Translations under genes and position numbers: made by a program
Notes under the pieces: model-generated
What the model saw: the letters and a program-made list of their open reading frames with translations, nothing else
What the model was told of the DNA's origin: nothing
The model's database searches: none
Shown: positions 1 through 6,874 of the stretch, one piece after another
How the letters are laid out: each line of letters starts with the position of its first letter
Numbering within the stretch: the first letter of the stretch is position 1
DNA from: Actinomycetes bacterium
GTDB lineage: Bacteria; Actinomycetota; Actinomycetes; S36-B12; UBA10799
Direction: 5' to 3'
Assembly (NCBI GenBank): GCA_029779995.1
Contig: JAKOZM010000222.1
Span: 1-12,692, forward strand
DNA: 12,692 bases

Positions 1-31
1 TTGCCCCAGGGCACAGGGGAAGGGGCATGCG

Positions 32-679
32 GTGGCTGACGCACTCCGTCAGGTCGAGGGTGAGGTTCGTGAACTCATCCGCCGATCCGGCGTGGATCCC
101 ACTCGACACCCCGCGGTCATGGACCGGCTGGTGCGGGATGCCGTGCGCGACTACGACGAGAGGTCTATGGTCAGCGGCCTGCCAGCCTTGGCCAATGCCG
201 AGGAGGCCGTGCGATCCATCCTTGACACGGTCGCGGGTTTCGGCCCGCTGCAACGCTATTTGGATGATCCGCAGATCGAGGAGATCTGGCTCAACGCTCC
301 GGATCGCGTGTTCGTCGCCCGTGGCGGCGTCTCTGAACTCACCACGACGATCCTCACCGCCGACGAAGTGCGCGACTTGGTAGAGCGGATGCTGCGTTCG
401 TCGGGTCGACGCGTCGATCTGAGCTCGCCCTTCGTCGATGCCGTGTTGCCAGACGGGTCACGCCTGCACGTCGTCATTCCCGACATCACCCGCGAGCACT
501 GGCACATCAATATCCGCAAGTTCGTGGTCAAGGCCGACCACATCGACGACCTGGTCGCGCTCGGAACACTGAGTCGTCCTGCAGCGACCTTCCTCGAGGC
601 AGCCGTCATAGCTGGACTCAATGTCCTGGTCGCTGGCGGCACCCAGGCCGGGTATGTCCCAGTGCCTTCAGAGTCTTGA
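32..679 (+). pseudogene. cpaF: CpaF/TadA pilus ATPase, N-terminal part, interrupted in the Walker A motif
   Basis: N-terminal part of the secretion ATPase that powers Tad/Flp pilus assembly at the inner face of the membrane. Family signatures are visible: VAGFGPL (67-73), EEIWLNAP (83-90), DGSRLHVVIP (141-150) and HINIRKF (158-164), leading into the P-loop as AGGTQAG at 201-207. There the protein stops matching the family: the lysine-threonine of the P-loop is replaced by an element-encoded tail, YVPVPSES, and a stop at 677-679. Genuine cpaF sequence ends around 645-652. The product would lack the whole nucleotide-binding core. The start is given as GTG 32, but the frame is open to the window edge, so the true start may lie upstream. 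The matching remainder is at 10543-11166. Identification is firm; loss of function in this arrangement follows from the missing P-loop lysine, Asp box and Walker B. Confidence 0.93.
641..645. other. attL core
   Basis: ACCCA is shared with 10543-10547. The sequences to the left (cpaF) and right (element) diverge after it, apart from a few bases (GC at 647-648 matching 10549-10550) that the Thr-Gln-Ala-Gly codons share. Large serine integrases need only a very short identical core, so a 5-bp match is reasonable. The exact crossover dinucleotide cannot be fixed from the sequence. Confidence 0.75.
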
Positions 680-1210
680 GATGATCCAACCGACCACGGC
701 TACGACGCCTGCGACAACCAAGCCCCCGCCGATTTGAACGGCCCACGGGCTGGAGCGAAACCTTTGCCAGCGTGATGGAAGGGGAGGCGTCGCCAAGCGC
801 TGAGGGTTGGCCCCCCGCGCTAGCCACTTAGCAACTTCGTCTGCAGTGCCCTTTGCGTCGGCCGCGTCTTCGCTTTCAACCGAGACGGTGGCGGCGGGGG
901 AAAACCACCTTCCGGGAGTCACTGGATGTTCAAGATTGCGGGCACTCACGCGCACGTTGGTGCCCTCACTGCCGCCATGGAAGAAGACGATCTGCTTGAG
1001 AGGTTCGCGCTCCCTGTTCCACGACATGAAGGCCGCGTCAACCGAATTTGAGTTTTCTTCACCGGCAGAGTCGGTTACCCAGAGCCGGGGCTCGCCCATG
1101 ACCCGGGGGTGGTCATTCGTGTATGACTCGACTGCCCTCAGGCCACCCCAGATGTCAAACCCCCGCTGAAAGACAAGGGCACTGTCGCTCGACTTGTACC
1201 GCTTCGGCAT
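668..1210 (-). CDS. Tail-anchored orphan protein at the left end of the element
   Basis: A 180-aa protein I do not recognise. The soluble part (1-150) is polar, with many aromatic residues and a run QIVFFHGG near 73-80. It is followed by a basic stretch (WQRFRSS, 148-154) and one hydrophobic segment of about 23 residues (156-178) ending SRL, which suggests a C-terminal tail anchor with the bulk facing the cytoplasm. There is no signal peptide. It is transcribed leftward, opposite to the main gene set, and its stop lies 22 bp from the attL core, the usual place for cargo or 'moron' genes. No clear Shine-Dalgarno precedes ATG 1210; a TAnnnT-type -10 candidate close to the start would fit a leaderless transcript. 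Its base composition looks less GC-rich than its neighbours. Membrane topology is a prediction and function is unknown. Confidence 0.75.
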   Translation of the reverse strand: MPKRYKSSDSALVFQRGFDIWGGLRAVESYTNDHPRVMGEPRLWVTDSAGEENSNSVDAAFMSWNREREPLKQIVFFHGGSEGTNVRVSARNLEHPVTPGRWFSPAATVSVESEDAADAKGTADEVAKWLARGANPQRLATPPLPSRWQRFRSSPWAVQIGGGLVVAGVVAVVGWIISRL

Positions 1211-1352
1211 AGCCGCAGCCTATCTTCCGTGGTCGAGCGTCCCCCGGACGCAGGCTCGGTCCCAACGCGTCGGTCCACGATGGCCGCGTCCGCCTGACCC
1301 TCGTGGACCCGACGCTCGTACATGGTGCCGCCCCATCGCCATTGCCGCCCTA

Positions 1353-1383
1353 TAGCCCAATCGAGTCGAGTACGCTTGGGCTA
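1353..1383. repeat. Inverted repeat TAGCCCAA / TTGGGCTA
   Basis: Perfect 8-bp arms at 1353-1360 and 1376-1383 with a 15-bp spacer containing GAGTCGAGT. The arm centres are about 23 bp apart, roughly two helical turns, which would suit a dimeric repressor or excisionase binding one face. It lies midway between the divergent genes. A role as operator is inference. Confidence 0.45.
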
Positions 1384-1517
1384 GCCATAGCGCGAGTGCA
1401 CGTGGGCGTGAGGCTTAGCGGTGCGGGGTACCCGCCCGCTGGACAGACCCCGTTGGCATTGATGGCATGACGAGGATCGCCCGTCCGACCCGGTCCCGGG
1501 TCGCAGTTCGGGGAGCC

Positions 1518-1539
1518 CCTCACAGGATCAACTGTGAGG
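1518..1539 (+). promoter_or_regulatory. Inverted repeat overlapping the Shine-Dalgarno of the first rightward gene
   Basis: CCTCACAG (1518-1525) and CTGTGAGG (1532-1539) form a perfect 8-bp stem with a 6-base loop. The right arm contains part of the AGGAG Shine-Dalgarno (1537-1541) for ATG 1550. In RNA the stem would hide the ribosome-binding site; in DNA it could be an operator. The effect would reach the whole coupled run 1550-4049, including the replication protein. Which mode operates cannot be told from sequence. Confidence 0.55.
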
Positions 1540-1549
1540 AGAGGCCCCC

Positions 1550-1768
1550 ATGGCCGATGAAGTCAGCAAGGCACGAGCCCGGCTCGGCGGACTGTTCGCG
1601 TTCGGTCGGACGCCTGAGCCGGAGGTGGAGGCCGCAGCGCGCCGGGAACTCACCTTGGCGAAGCTGGAGCGTTCCACGCGTGACGCGCTCGCCGCGGTCC
1701 CACCCCTAACCCTGGAGCAACGCGAGCGGGTGGCGCGCCTGCTGGTCGGGGGCGGTGAGGTGGCGTGA
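1550..1768 (+). CDS. Small hypothetical protein, first gene of the replication run
   Basis: A 72-aa, charged, mostly helical protein that I do not recognise. It has an N-terminal lysine/arginine-rich start, an acidic linker (TPEPEVEAAARREL, 21-34) and a helix LTLEQRERVARLLVG (53-67). Start ATG 1550 is supported by a Shine-Dalgarno AGGAG about 8 bp upstream. Its stop overlaps the GTG of the next gene (GTGA at 1765-1768), so the two are probably translated together and belong to the same unit as the prim-pol/helicase. Its position suggests an accessory role in replication or its control, but nothing in the sequence shows one. Confidence 0.7.
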   Translation: MADEVSKARARLGGLFAFGRTPEPEVEAAARRELTLAKLERSTRDALAAVPPLTLEQRERVARLLVGGGEVA

Positions 1769-2133
1769 CCCAGGAAGACGAAAGCCGCCCCGGTTGGCTC
1801 CCAGAGACGGCTTCCGCACTGCTCACCCTCAACGGTACTGCCGTCTGTTGCCCGAGTTGTCGCGGCAATCGATCCGAATACGGCTTCAACCACCGCGCCG
1901 AGTGTCGCGTGTGGGTGGCGATCAAGGCCGCCCTCAACGATGACGCAGCTTGGTTCCGGGCTCACCAGGGATTGCGCAAGCGCGTCAGGCCGGTAACTCA
2001 GGCCGAAGCCGACGACGTCCAGATGGCGTGGGGGTGGCGACCGGTTGGGCCGGTCATCGTCGTCGAGTGGCAGTACCGCGTGCGTACGCGCATGTTCAGT
2101 GACGGCGAGCGCGTAATGGGGGTGCACCCGTGA
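1765..2133 (+). CDS. Small Cys/His (zinc-knuckle-like) protein upstream of the replication gene
   Basis: A 122-aa protein. An N-terminal segment carries C29-x2-C32 followed by H43-x3-C47, the spacing of a small zinc-binding module, with basic residues between. The C-terminal half (QMAWGWRPVGPVIVVEWQYRVR, about 85-106) looks like beta strands. It starts at GTG 1765, overlapping the stop before it, and ends in a GTGA overlap (2130-2133) with the prim-pol/helicase gene, so translational coupling on both sides is likely. A nucleic-acid-binding partner of the replication protein is a reasonable guess. I recognise no named family. Confidence 0.75.
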   Translation: MTQEDESRPGWLPETASALLTLNGTAVCCPSCRGNRSEYGFNHRAECRVWVAIKAALNDDAAWFRAHQGLRKRVRPVTQAEADDVQMAWGWRPVGPVIVVEWQYRVRTRMFSDGERVMGVHP

Positions 2134-4049
2134 GCACATTCGCGGATGAACTGGACGTCGTCGGCGCACCGCTGTTCGTGTTGCGCGCCATGCCGCGCGG
2201 CTCGATCAAGGGGCGCTATGCCGCCCCCAACAACTGGCAGCGCGCCAGCGCAGACGGTAACCCGGACCTCGGGGCCCTCTCGGCTCGCGACGGGTTGGCG
2301 ATGCGCTGCGGAGTTGCCTACGACGTGCTCGACGTCGATCCGCGCAACGGCGGATCGCTCGCAGCGATGCACGGCCAACTCCCGGAAGTGCACCAGGTCG
2401 TGACGACCCCGGGTGGCGGCTGGCACCTGTACGTGTCCCCCATGGGGGTCAGTGGGCGGCTGCCCTGGCCCGGCGTCGACATGCAGTCGGACGGCCGGTT
2501 CGTGATCGTGCCTCCCACCGACGGCTACCGCGTGCTTGACCGGACCGACTGGCCCGACCTTGGCCCGGCCGACCCGTACGCCGTAGTCAGGCTGCGTGCG
2601 CGTGCCGAGGGGCCATCCCTGGGGCCTGAGAACGGCGAGGTGGGCCCTGTCACCGAGCGGGAGCGTGAGAAGGCACAAGCAGTGCTGCTCAAGGCTGTCC
2701 GCGAGGTGGAGGCAGCGGAGGGTGCCCGCAACACCACCGTCAGTAGATGGCTGCTGCCGCTGTACAACTTCGTGCGCGCTGAGGCGCTAGACCGGTGTGA
2801 GGTCGAGGACGCGCTGTGGTCGGCTGCCGAGCGTGCCCCCGGGAACCACCCCTACACCAGGCGGGAGTTCGAGGCTTCCTGCGACTCCGCTTGGAGGAAG
2901 GCTCGTCCTGAGCGCCCGGAGGTTGACACTCCCGAGCAGGACTTCGCGACCGCTGCCGCGGGGACGGACCCTCCGGTCGCCGATGCGGGCGGTTGGGTGC
3001 CGGTAGCGCTGGGTGACTACTTCGACGGCAGCCGTCGGACCCCCGAGGCCCACTTGCTGCGGCGCACTGATGGTGTCGCGCTCCTTTACCCGGGCATGAC
3101 CCACTCCATCCACGGGGAAAGCGAGTCCGGCAAGTCGATGATCGTCCAGGCCGAGGTCGCGGTTCAGCTCAGGCTCGGGAACCGGGTGCTGTACCTGGAC
3201 TATGAGGCGGACCCGGCATCCGTGGCCGAGCGCCTTCGGTTGATGGGGGTTCGGTCCCAGGAGTTGAAGCGGCTGGCCTACGTCCAACCGGAGGTGGACT
3301 ACGGCTTCTCAGAGGCGAGCGGGCAAGCGTTCGCCGGACTCATCGGCCAGCCGTACGCCCTGGCAGTGATCGATGGCGTGACGGAGGCGCTGGCCCAAGC
3401 TCCAGCCAAGGTCCGGTCGACCGGAGGGTTGGGCGGGAACGACGACATCACCGTCTGGCATGACCGGCTGCCCCGCCTCATCGCGCGGCGGACCGGGGCC
3501 GCGGTCGTACTCGTCGATCACGTGGCCAAGAGTTCGGAGGCGGGCCGATTCGCCATTGGAGGGCAAGCGAAGATGGCCACCATCAGCGGAGCTGCCTACT
3601 TGGTCAAGCCAACGTCGCCGCTCGGGCGCGACCTCGTCGGAGAGGTCGATGTTTACGTCGCAAAGGATCGGCATGGCTACGTGCGCAGCCGCGCCGCGGG
3701 TGTCTACGGCAAGGATCGCTTGCAGCTTGTCGCCAAGGTGACAGTGGACGGGACTGCAGGGGCGCTTCGGGTGCTACTTGACGCTCCGCCCCGGCACAGC
3801 ACGCCCGACGAGCGGCGCGAGGAGATGCGGGGGCGCGTGATGGCCTTCCTGGCCGAATGGCCGGAGGGGGAGCCAGGTGCATCAACCAACACCGTCAAAC
3901 GCGACGTGAAGGGCGACCCCACCGACATCATCGCGGCCTTGGATTCCCTGGTCCGCGACGGCTATGTGGGGCGCACCGCCAAAGGGCAGAGCCGCCTTCA
4001 CAGGCTGGTCAAACCCTATGTGCCGGAGTTTGCGGAGGTGTCCGAATGA
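2130..4049 (+). CDS. Bifunctional primase-polymerase / RecA-fold helicase replication protein
   Basis: A 639-aa initiator-type protein. Residues 1-150 form a prim-pol (AEP) domain: the metal-binding DxD motif D68-V69-D70 in YDVLDVDPRNGG, the nucleotide-binding histidine H99 in TTPGGGWHLYV, and the third motif in GVDMQSDGRFVIVPP (115-129). A helical linker follows (about 175-260). Residues 315-530 are a RecA/RepA-like ATPase: Walker A GESESGKS (329-336), YLDYEADP (355-362), Walker B LAVID with D415, and LVDHVAK with H464. The C-terminal 565-628 looks like a winged helix (STNTVKRDV, IIAALDSLVRDGYV). Such proteins prime and unwind mobile-element origins. GTG 2130 overlaps the upstream stop, and the probable origin boxes begin just after its stop codon, as with other self-contained rep-ori modules. 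Domain assignment is firm; action at those boxes is inferred. Confidence 0.9.
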   Translation: MSTFADELDVVGAPLFVLRAMPRGSIKGRYAAPNNWQRASADGNPDLGALSARDGLAMRCGVAYDVLDVDPRNGGSLAAMHGQLPEVHQVVTTPGGGWHLYVSPMGVSGRLPWPGVDMQSDGRFVIVPPTDGYRVLDRTDWPDLGPADPYAVVRLRARAEGPSLGPENGEVGPVTEREREKAQAVLLKAVREVEAAEGARNTTVSRWLLPLYNFVRAEALDRCEVEDALWSAAERAPGNHPYTRREFEASCDSAWRKARPERPEVDTPEQDFATAAAGTDPPVADAGGWVPVALGDYFDGSRRTPEAHLLRRTDGVALLYPGMTHSIHGESESGKSMIVQAEVAVQLRLGNRVLYLDYEADPASVAERLRLMGVRSQELKRLAYVQPEVDYGFSEASGQAFAGLIGQPYALAVIDGVTEALAQAPAKVRSTGGLGGNDDITVWHDRLPRLIARRTGAAVVLVDHVAKSSEAGRFAIGGQAKMATISGAAYLVKPTSPLGRDLVGEVDVYVAKDRHGYVRSRAAGVYGKDRLQLVAKVTVDGTAGALRVLLDAPPRHSTPDERREEMRGRVMAFLAEWPEGEPGASTNTVKRDVKGDPTDIIAALDSLVRDGYVGRTAKGQSRLHRLVKPYVPEFAEVSE

Positions 4050-4052
4050 GGC

Positions 4053-4200
4053 GGCACCGGTTTACCAGTTTCAACCAGTTTCAAACCAGTTTGCAAACCG
4101 GTGCCTCCAACCAGTTTGCCAGTTTCAACTCCCTAAGGGTTGAAACTGGATACTGGCCAGCCGCCGACCCCACGCAACCTAAGAGCGCTGACAAACTGGT
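4053..4200. repeat. Iteron-like ACCAGTTT cluster, probable origin of replication
   Basis: Direct copies of ACCAGTTT lie at 4064-4071, 4074-4081, 4085-4092 and 4110-4117, with GCCAGTTT at 4118-4125. Reverse copies are AAACTGG at 4143-4149 and AAACTGGT at 4193-4200. Variant boxes ACCGGTTT (4056-4063) and AAACCGGT (4095-4102) form an 11-bp perfect inverted repeat, GGCACCGGTTT (4053-4063) with AAACCGGTGCC (4095-4105), flanking three direct boxes. A second 11-bp inverted repeat pairs 4119-4129 with 4139-4149. The segment is locally AT-richer than its surroundings and starts 4 bp after the replication gene. Iterons bound by the adjacent initiator are the obvious reading; the binding itself is inference. 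Confidence 0.8.
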
Positions 4201-4449
4201 TCGCTGGACTCAGGGGCGGTCCCAGGTGCCCCCCTTGATCGGCCGCCGGGCCGCCGGGCCGCTCGGGCCTGAGTCGGTCGGCGCTCCGTCGTTGAGCGCG
4301 CAGCCGCTGGCCCCGAGGACGGCCCCACCTTCCACCGACCCCGAGGTCAGTCCCCGGGGCTACTCACTCCTCAGTCACGCCACCCGCTCGGGTGACGCGT
4401 GGCCCACTCACCGCGCCAAGGCGCGCATTCGACGCAGAAAGGCACACCG
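4201..4449. other. GC-rich non-coding stretch between the iterons and the next gene
   Basis: No convincing gene lies here. A tandem 8-bp unit GGCCGCCG occurs at 4241-4248 and 4249-4256, with a diverged third copy at 4257-4264. An 8-bp inverted repeat GACTCAGG (4207-4214) / CCTGAGTC (4268-4275) encloses it. The remainder is GC-rich with the Shine-Dalgarno GAAAGG at 4437-4442 for the gene at 4450. It may be the second half of an origin region or hold a promoter for the 4450-6034 run; I cannot tell which. Confidence 0.45.
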
Positions 4450-5181
4450 ATGACCAGTTCCCCTCCGCTCCCTCTCCGTCCCGTTCCTGCTGTCGGGGAC
4501 GAAGGCACCAGCCCCTCCTCTCCGGCAGCGAGAGAGGCCCTCTCGGCACCGAGAACGCCACCGAGGTTCGGTCCCGGCGACGAGGGTCGTTGCCAGGCAT
4601 GGTCGCGCACCAGCGGGCAGCGCTGCGCCCAACGAGCGATGATCGGGCAGAAGGTGTGCGGCTGGCACGGAGGTCGCTCGCCCCAGGCGAAGGCAGCCGC
4701 TCAACGGCGACTGGCCCGGGCCGAGGCCGAAGCGCTCCTCGCGGACGTCAACGCGGACCCGATCACCAACCCAATCGAGGAACTGTCGCGGCTCGCGGGC
4801 GAGGTCAAGGGCATGAAGGAAGTCCTGGCGGCGCGGCTCAATCGGCTCGATGCTGACCCCGAAACGAGTCCGCTCCGGTATACGGCCGCGCTTGACGCCT
4901 ACGAGCGAGTGCTTGACCGTTCCGCCCGGCTGCTTGACGTACTGGCGCGATCCGGCGTTGAGGAACGCTACGTGCGGATCAGCGAGCAGCAGGGGCAGAT
5001 CTTCGCGGGGGCGCAGCGCGCGATCCTCGCCCGGATGTTCGACCAGGTGATGCGGGTCCTGCTTGACCATGGCGCACTGGACGACGCGCTGTCCCGTCGG
5101 CTCGACCGCGAGTGGGCCCGGTCAATGAGCGTTGTGGTGCCCGAGGAACTGCGAGCGATCGCCGCGAGGGCTGCGCGATGA
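4450..5181 (+). CDS. Zinc-finger protein resembling phage terminase small subunits
   Basis: A 243-aa protein. After a Pro/Ser-rich N-terminus it shows GRCQAWSRTSGQRCAQRA followed by VCGWHGGRSPQA: a C48-x10-C59-x10-C70-x2-H73 zinc site ending in HGG-x-PQ. This module is common at the start of actinophage small-terminase-like and related DNA-binding proteins. From about 80 to 170 there is a long helical, charged region, and 170-243 is helical as well. Small terminases choose the DNA to be packaged; a satellite could use one to redirect a helper. ATG 4450 is preferred over GTG 4399 because of GAAAGG 7 bp upstream. Its stop overlaps the next start (ATGA 5178-5181). The zinc motif is seen directly; the TerS role is only moderately supported, and a transcription or replication role is possible. 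Confidence 0.72.
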   Translation: MTSSPPLPLRPVPAVGDEGTSPSSPAAREALSAPRTPPRFGPGDEGRCQAWSRTSGQRCAQRAMIGQKVCGWHGGRSPQAKAAAQRRLARAEAEALLADVNADPITNPIEELSRLAGEVKGMKEVLAARLNRLDADPETSPLRYTAALDAYERVLDRSARLLDVLARSGVEERYVRISEQQGQIFAGAQRAILARMFDQVMRVLLDHGALDDALSRRLDREWARSMSVVVPEELRAIAARAAR

Positions 5182-5636
5182 GGGCCCGACGGCTTTGGTG
5201 CGCCCTACGGGGGCACCAGTGGGTACCCAGGCTGAGCACTCGCGGCGTGACGGTCGGACACTGTCGGCGGTGCCGTGAGATTGTCATCGCACCATTCGTA
5301 GGCGACGACCTCCCTGCCTACTTGGAACCGTCCGACCCAGAGGCGGGCCTGGACGGGCCACTCGGTGACCTCGCGGCGGGTAGGTCCGCCGTCGCCTACG
5401 TGTCCGCACTCGCTGTAAGGGATTGGCCTACGGCTCGCGCTCATCGTGCCGCCTTGGCCGCCCGGCCGTTGCCAGCCGTGACCGCCTTGGGCGCGCTTGC
5501 GGAGTCGCTGTTGGCCATGCTGACCGAACGCGAAGGCACCGTGTGGCGGAGCCTGTTCATGGCGGGCTACACCATGCATCACGACGTAGCCGCGGTCCTG
5601 CACGGGCTGGCATTCGACGCGGAGGGGGACCGATGA
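5178..5636 (+). CDS. Hypothetical zinc-ribbon-like protein
   Basis: A 152-aa protein with an N-terminal module C8-x4-H13 ... C29-x2-C32 (LWCALRGHQWV, then VGHCRRCREI), the usual layout of a small treble-clef or zinc-ribbon fold in actinobacterial phage-like proteins. The middle contains an acidic stretch (DLPAYLEPSDPEAGLDGPLGDL), and the C-terminal half is helical with a probable hydrophobic core (LGALAESLLAMLTE, near 106-119). It begins in a 4-bp overlap with the preceding gene and ends in another with the HTH gene, so the three are likely one transcript with coupled translation. Function is unknown; the tight linkage implies use at the same time as its neighbours. Confidence 0.75.
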   Translation: MRARRLWCALRGHQWVPRLSTRGVTVGHCRRCREIVIAPFVGDDLPAYLEPSDPEAGLDGPLGDLAAGRSAVAYVSALAVRDWPTARAHRAALAARPLPAVTALGALAESLLAMLTEREGTVWRSLFMAGYTMHHDVAAVLHGLAFDAEGDR

Positions 5637-6034
5637 GCCCGAACGTCGAAGTGCTGTCGGGGGGTGAACTGCTCCTCCGTGGCACGGCTGCCGAGGGCGT
5701 AGGTCGACTGTGCCGCAGCGCTATTCGGCAAGCAGCGCGCACCGACGGCATCGCCGCGCCGCCCTGGTTGCTGGAGCTTGAAGCGGCAGCGGTACTGGCT
5801 GTCGAGCGGGCAGACGGTATGGCGGTATACCGCAGTTCGAGCCCCCAGCCAGGCTTGAGTTGCATGGATGACCTGCTGACCACTACCCAAGCCGCTCAAC
5901 GGCTAGGGATCAGCGCCCGCGCCGTGCGCGCGGCCTGCGAGCGGGGCTCGCTCGAAGCGAAGCGCCGCAAGGGTCAGTGGCTCATTCCCGCGGATGAGGT
6001 CATCGCCTACCGCGAACGAAACCCGTTGGACTAG
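5633..6034 (+). CDS. Excisionase-type helix-turn-helix protein with extra N-terminal domain
   Basis: A 133-aa protein. The C-terminal 55 residues (MDDLLTTTQAAQRLGISARAVRAAC..., 78-133) match the MerR-like helix-turn-helix of the excisionase (Xis/AlpA-like) group, with a wing KRRKGQWLIPADEVIAYRE. Such proteins bend att DNA, direct an integrase towards excision, or act as transcription switches. The first 77 residues are unusual for the family and could sense a partner. ATG 5633 has an excellent Shine-Dalgarno (GGAGGGGG) and overlaps the upstream stop by 4 bp; an internal ATG at residue 78 lacks one, so the fused form is preferred. Serine integrases use recombination directionality factors of varied type, so calling this the RDF is inference. 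It is the best candidate in the element. Confidence 0.78.
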   Translation: MSPNVEVLSGGELLLRGTAAEGVGRLCRSAIRQAARTDGIAAPPWLLELEAAAVLAVERADGMAVYRSSSPQPGLSCMDDLLTTTQAAQRLGISARAVRAACERGSLEAKRRKGQWLIPADEVIAYRERNPLD

Positions 6035-6049
6035 AAGGAAGGACCCCCG

Positions 6050-6796
6050 ATGGCACGCGACTACACAAAGGCGGAATGGGCCAAGCTCAGCCCAGCCGAG
6101 CGCGAGTACGAGGCATGGCGCGGGATGGCTGCTGCTAAAGCGCAGCTGAGCTCGACGCCACTGAAGACGAAGCCGAGCCCCTTGGTCGTGGCGGCCAATG
6201 CGAAGGCATACCCGCAGCCTTGGCACTCCCTGGCACGGGCATACGCCGACGAGTATGGCGTGGAACTGTCCAAGCTCAAGCCGCAGGGCTCCTCCGGGCA
6301 GTTCGACTTCGACCAGATCGAGCGCGCCGCTGGCCTCACCATCGCGCCGGCACGGCCAGCGGTGGCATCCAACTCCGGGGCTGCCCCAGTGCCCCGGACC
6401 GGGGCGTCACCGCGTGAAGTCGGTGAGCGTAACCCGCTCGTGGCAGCGGCCTACCGCAACAACTACCGTCGGGCCATTGCCGCCGAGGACGTCGCCCCCG
6501 CGCCGACACTGTTCGCGGCCGGGGACCTACCCGACTTCACGGCTTCCGGCATCAGCCCGGAGGCGCTGTTGCGGGTGCCGTGGAATGCCCGTCAGGCCCT
6601 CGCGGCCGAGCCCAACCAGGCGACCGTCTATGAGGCCATCGAGCAGTTCAACGGCGTCAGCGCCGAGGACGGCGAGTTGCTGGCCGGGGCGCTCGGCTTG
6701 GCGGGGTCGTCCGTTGCTCGCTACCAGGAGCGAGTGAACTCGTGGCTCGCGGCTGGCATGAGCGACACCGAGGTCATGTCCTCGCTCGGCTACTAG
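6050..6796 (+). CDS. Hypothetical protein, 248 aa
   Basis: I do not recognise a family. The N-terminus (1-35) is helical and charged (YTKAEWAKLSPAEREYEAWRG...). A central Ala/Pro-rich part (about 100-165) looks like a flexible linker, and the C-terminus (180-248) appears to hold several short helices (EALLRVPWNARQALA, TVYEAIEQF, GELLAGALGLAG, SWLAAGMSDTEVMSSLGY). The end LAAGMSDTEVMSSLGY resembles a small DNA-binding or docking helix pair. There are no cysteines and no membrane segment. ATG 6050 has a good Shine-Dalgarno (AAGGAAGGA) and starts 15 bp after the HTH gene, so it probably continues the same transcript. Codon use fits its neighbours and the gene looks intact. Confidence 0.72.
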   Translation: MARDYTKAEWAKLSPAEREYEAWRGMAAAKAQLSSTPLKTKPSPLVVAANAKAYPQPWHSLARAYADEYGVELSKLKPQGSSGQFDFDQIERAAGLTIAPARPAVASNSGAAPVPRTGASPREVGERNPLVAAAYRNNYRRAIAAEDVAPAPTLFAAGDLPDFTASGISPEALLRVPWNARQALAAEPNQATVYEAIEQFNGVSAEDGELLAGALGLAGSSVARYQERVNSWLAAGMSDTEVMSSLGY

Positions 6797-6874
6797 CCAC
6801 CACCGACTCGGGGCCCTCGGCGCGACCCTTCCTCCTGCCGCGCCGGGGACCCCGTCAAACCCGAAAGGCGACCA

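Larger units (their letters stand above)
1211..1549. promoter_or_regulatory. Divergent control region between the cargo gene and the main gene set
   Basis: This 339-bp stretch has no convincing gene. It separates the leftward 180-aa gene from the rightward replication genes, so promoters for both should lie here. It contains two perfect 8-bp inverted repeats (1353-1383 and 1518-1539, listed separately) and a short direct repeat TGGCAT at 1454-1459 and 1463-1468. I cannot place a convincing -35/-10 pair. No repressor gene of the CI/Cro or Stl type was recognised in the element. Confidence 0.5.

Noticed and set aside
1528..2678. Long minus-strand open frames (213 and 226 aa) opposite the replication genes
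   Set aside because: Typical antisense shadows of high-GC coding sequence; Arg/Pro/His-rich with no family features or start signals.
4118..4150. Palindromic segment that could be taken for a CRISPR repeat
   Set aside because: It occurs once; there are no evenly spaced identical repeats with unique spacers and no cas genes. It belongs to the ACCAGTTT box cluster.
4399..4449. Earlier GTG start for the TerS-like gene
   Set aside because: No ribosome site before it and the extra 17 residues look untranslated; GAAAGG precedes ATG 4450.
3857..4453. 198-aa open frame across the iteron region
   Set aside because: Low-complexity translation of repeats, overlaps the prim-pol gene in another frame, no ribosome site.
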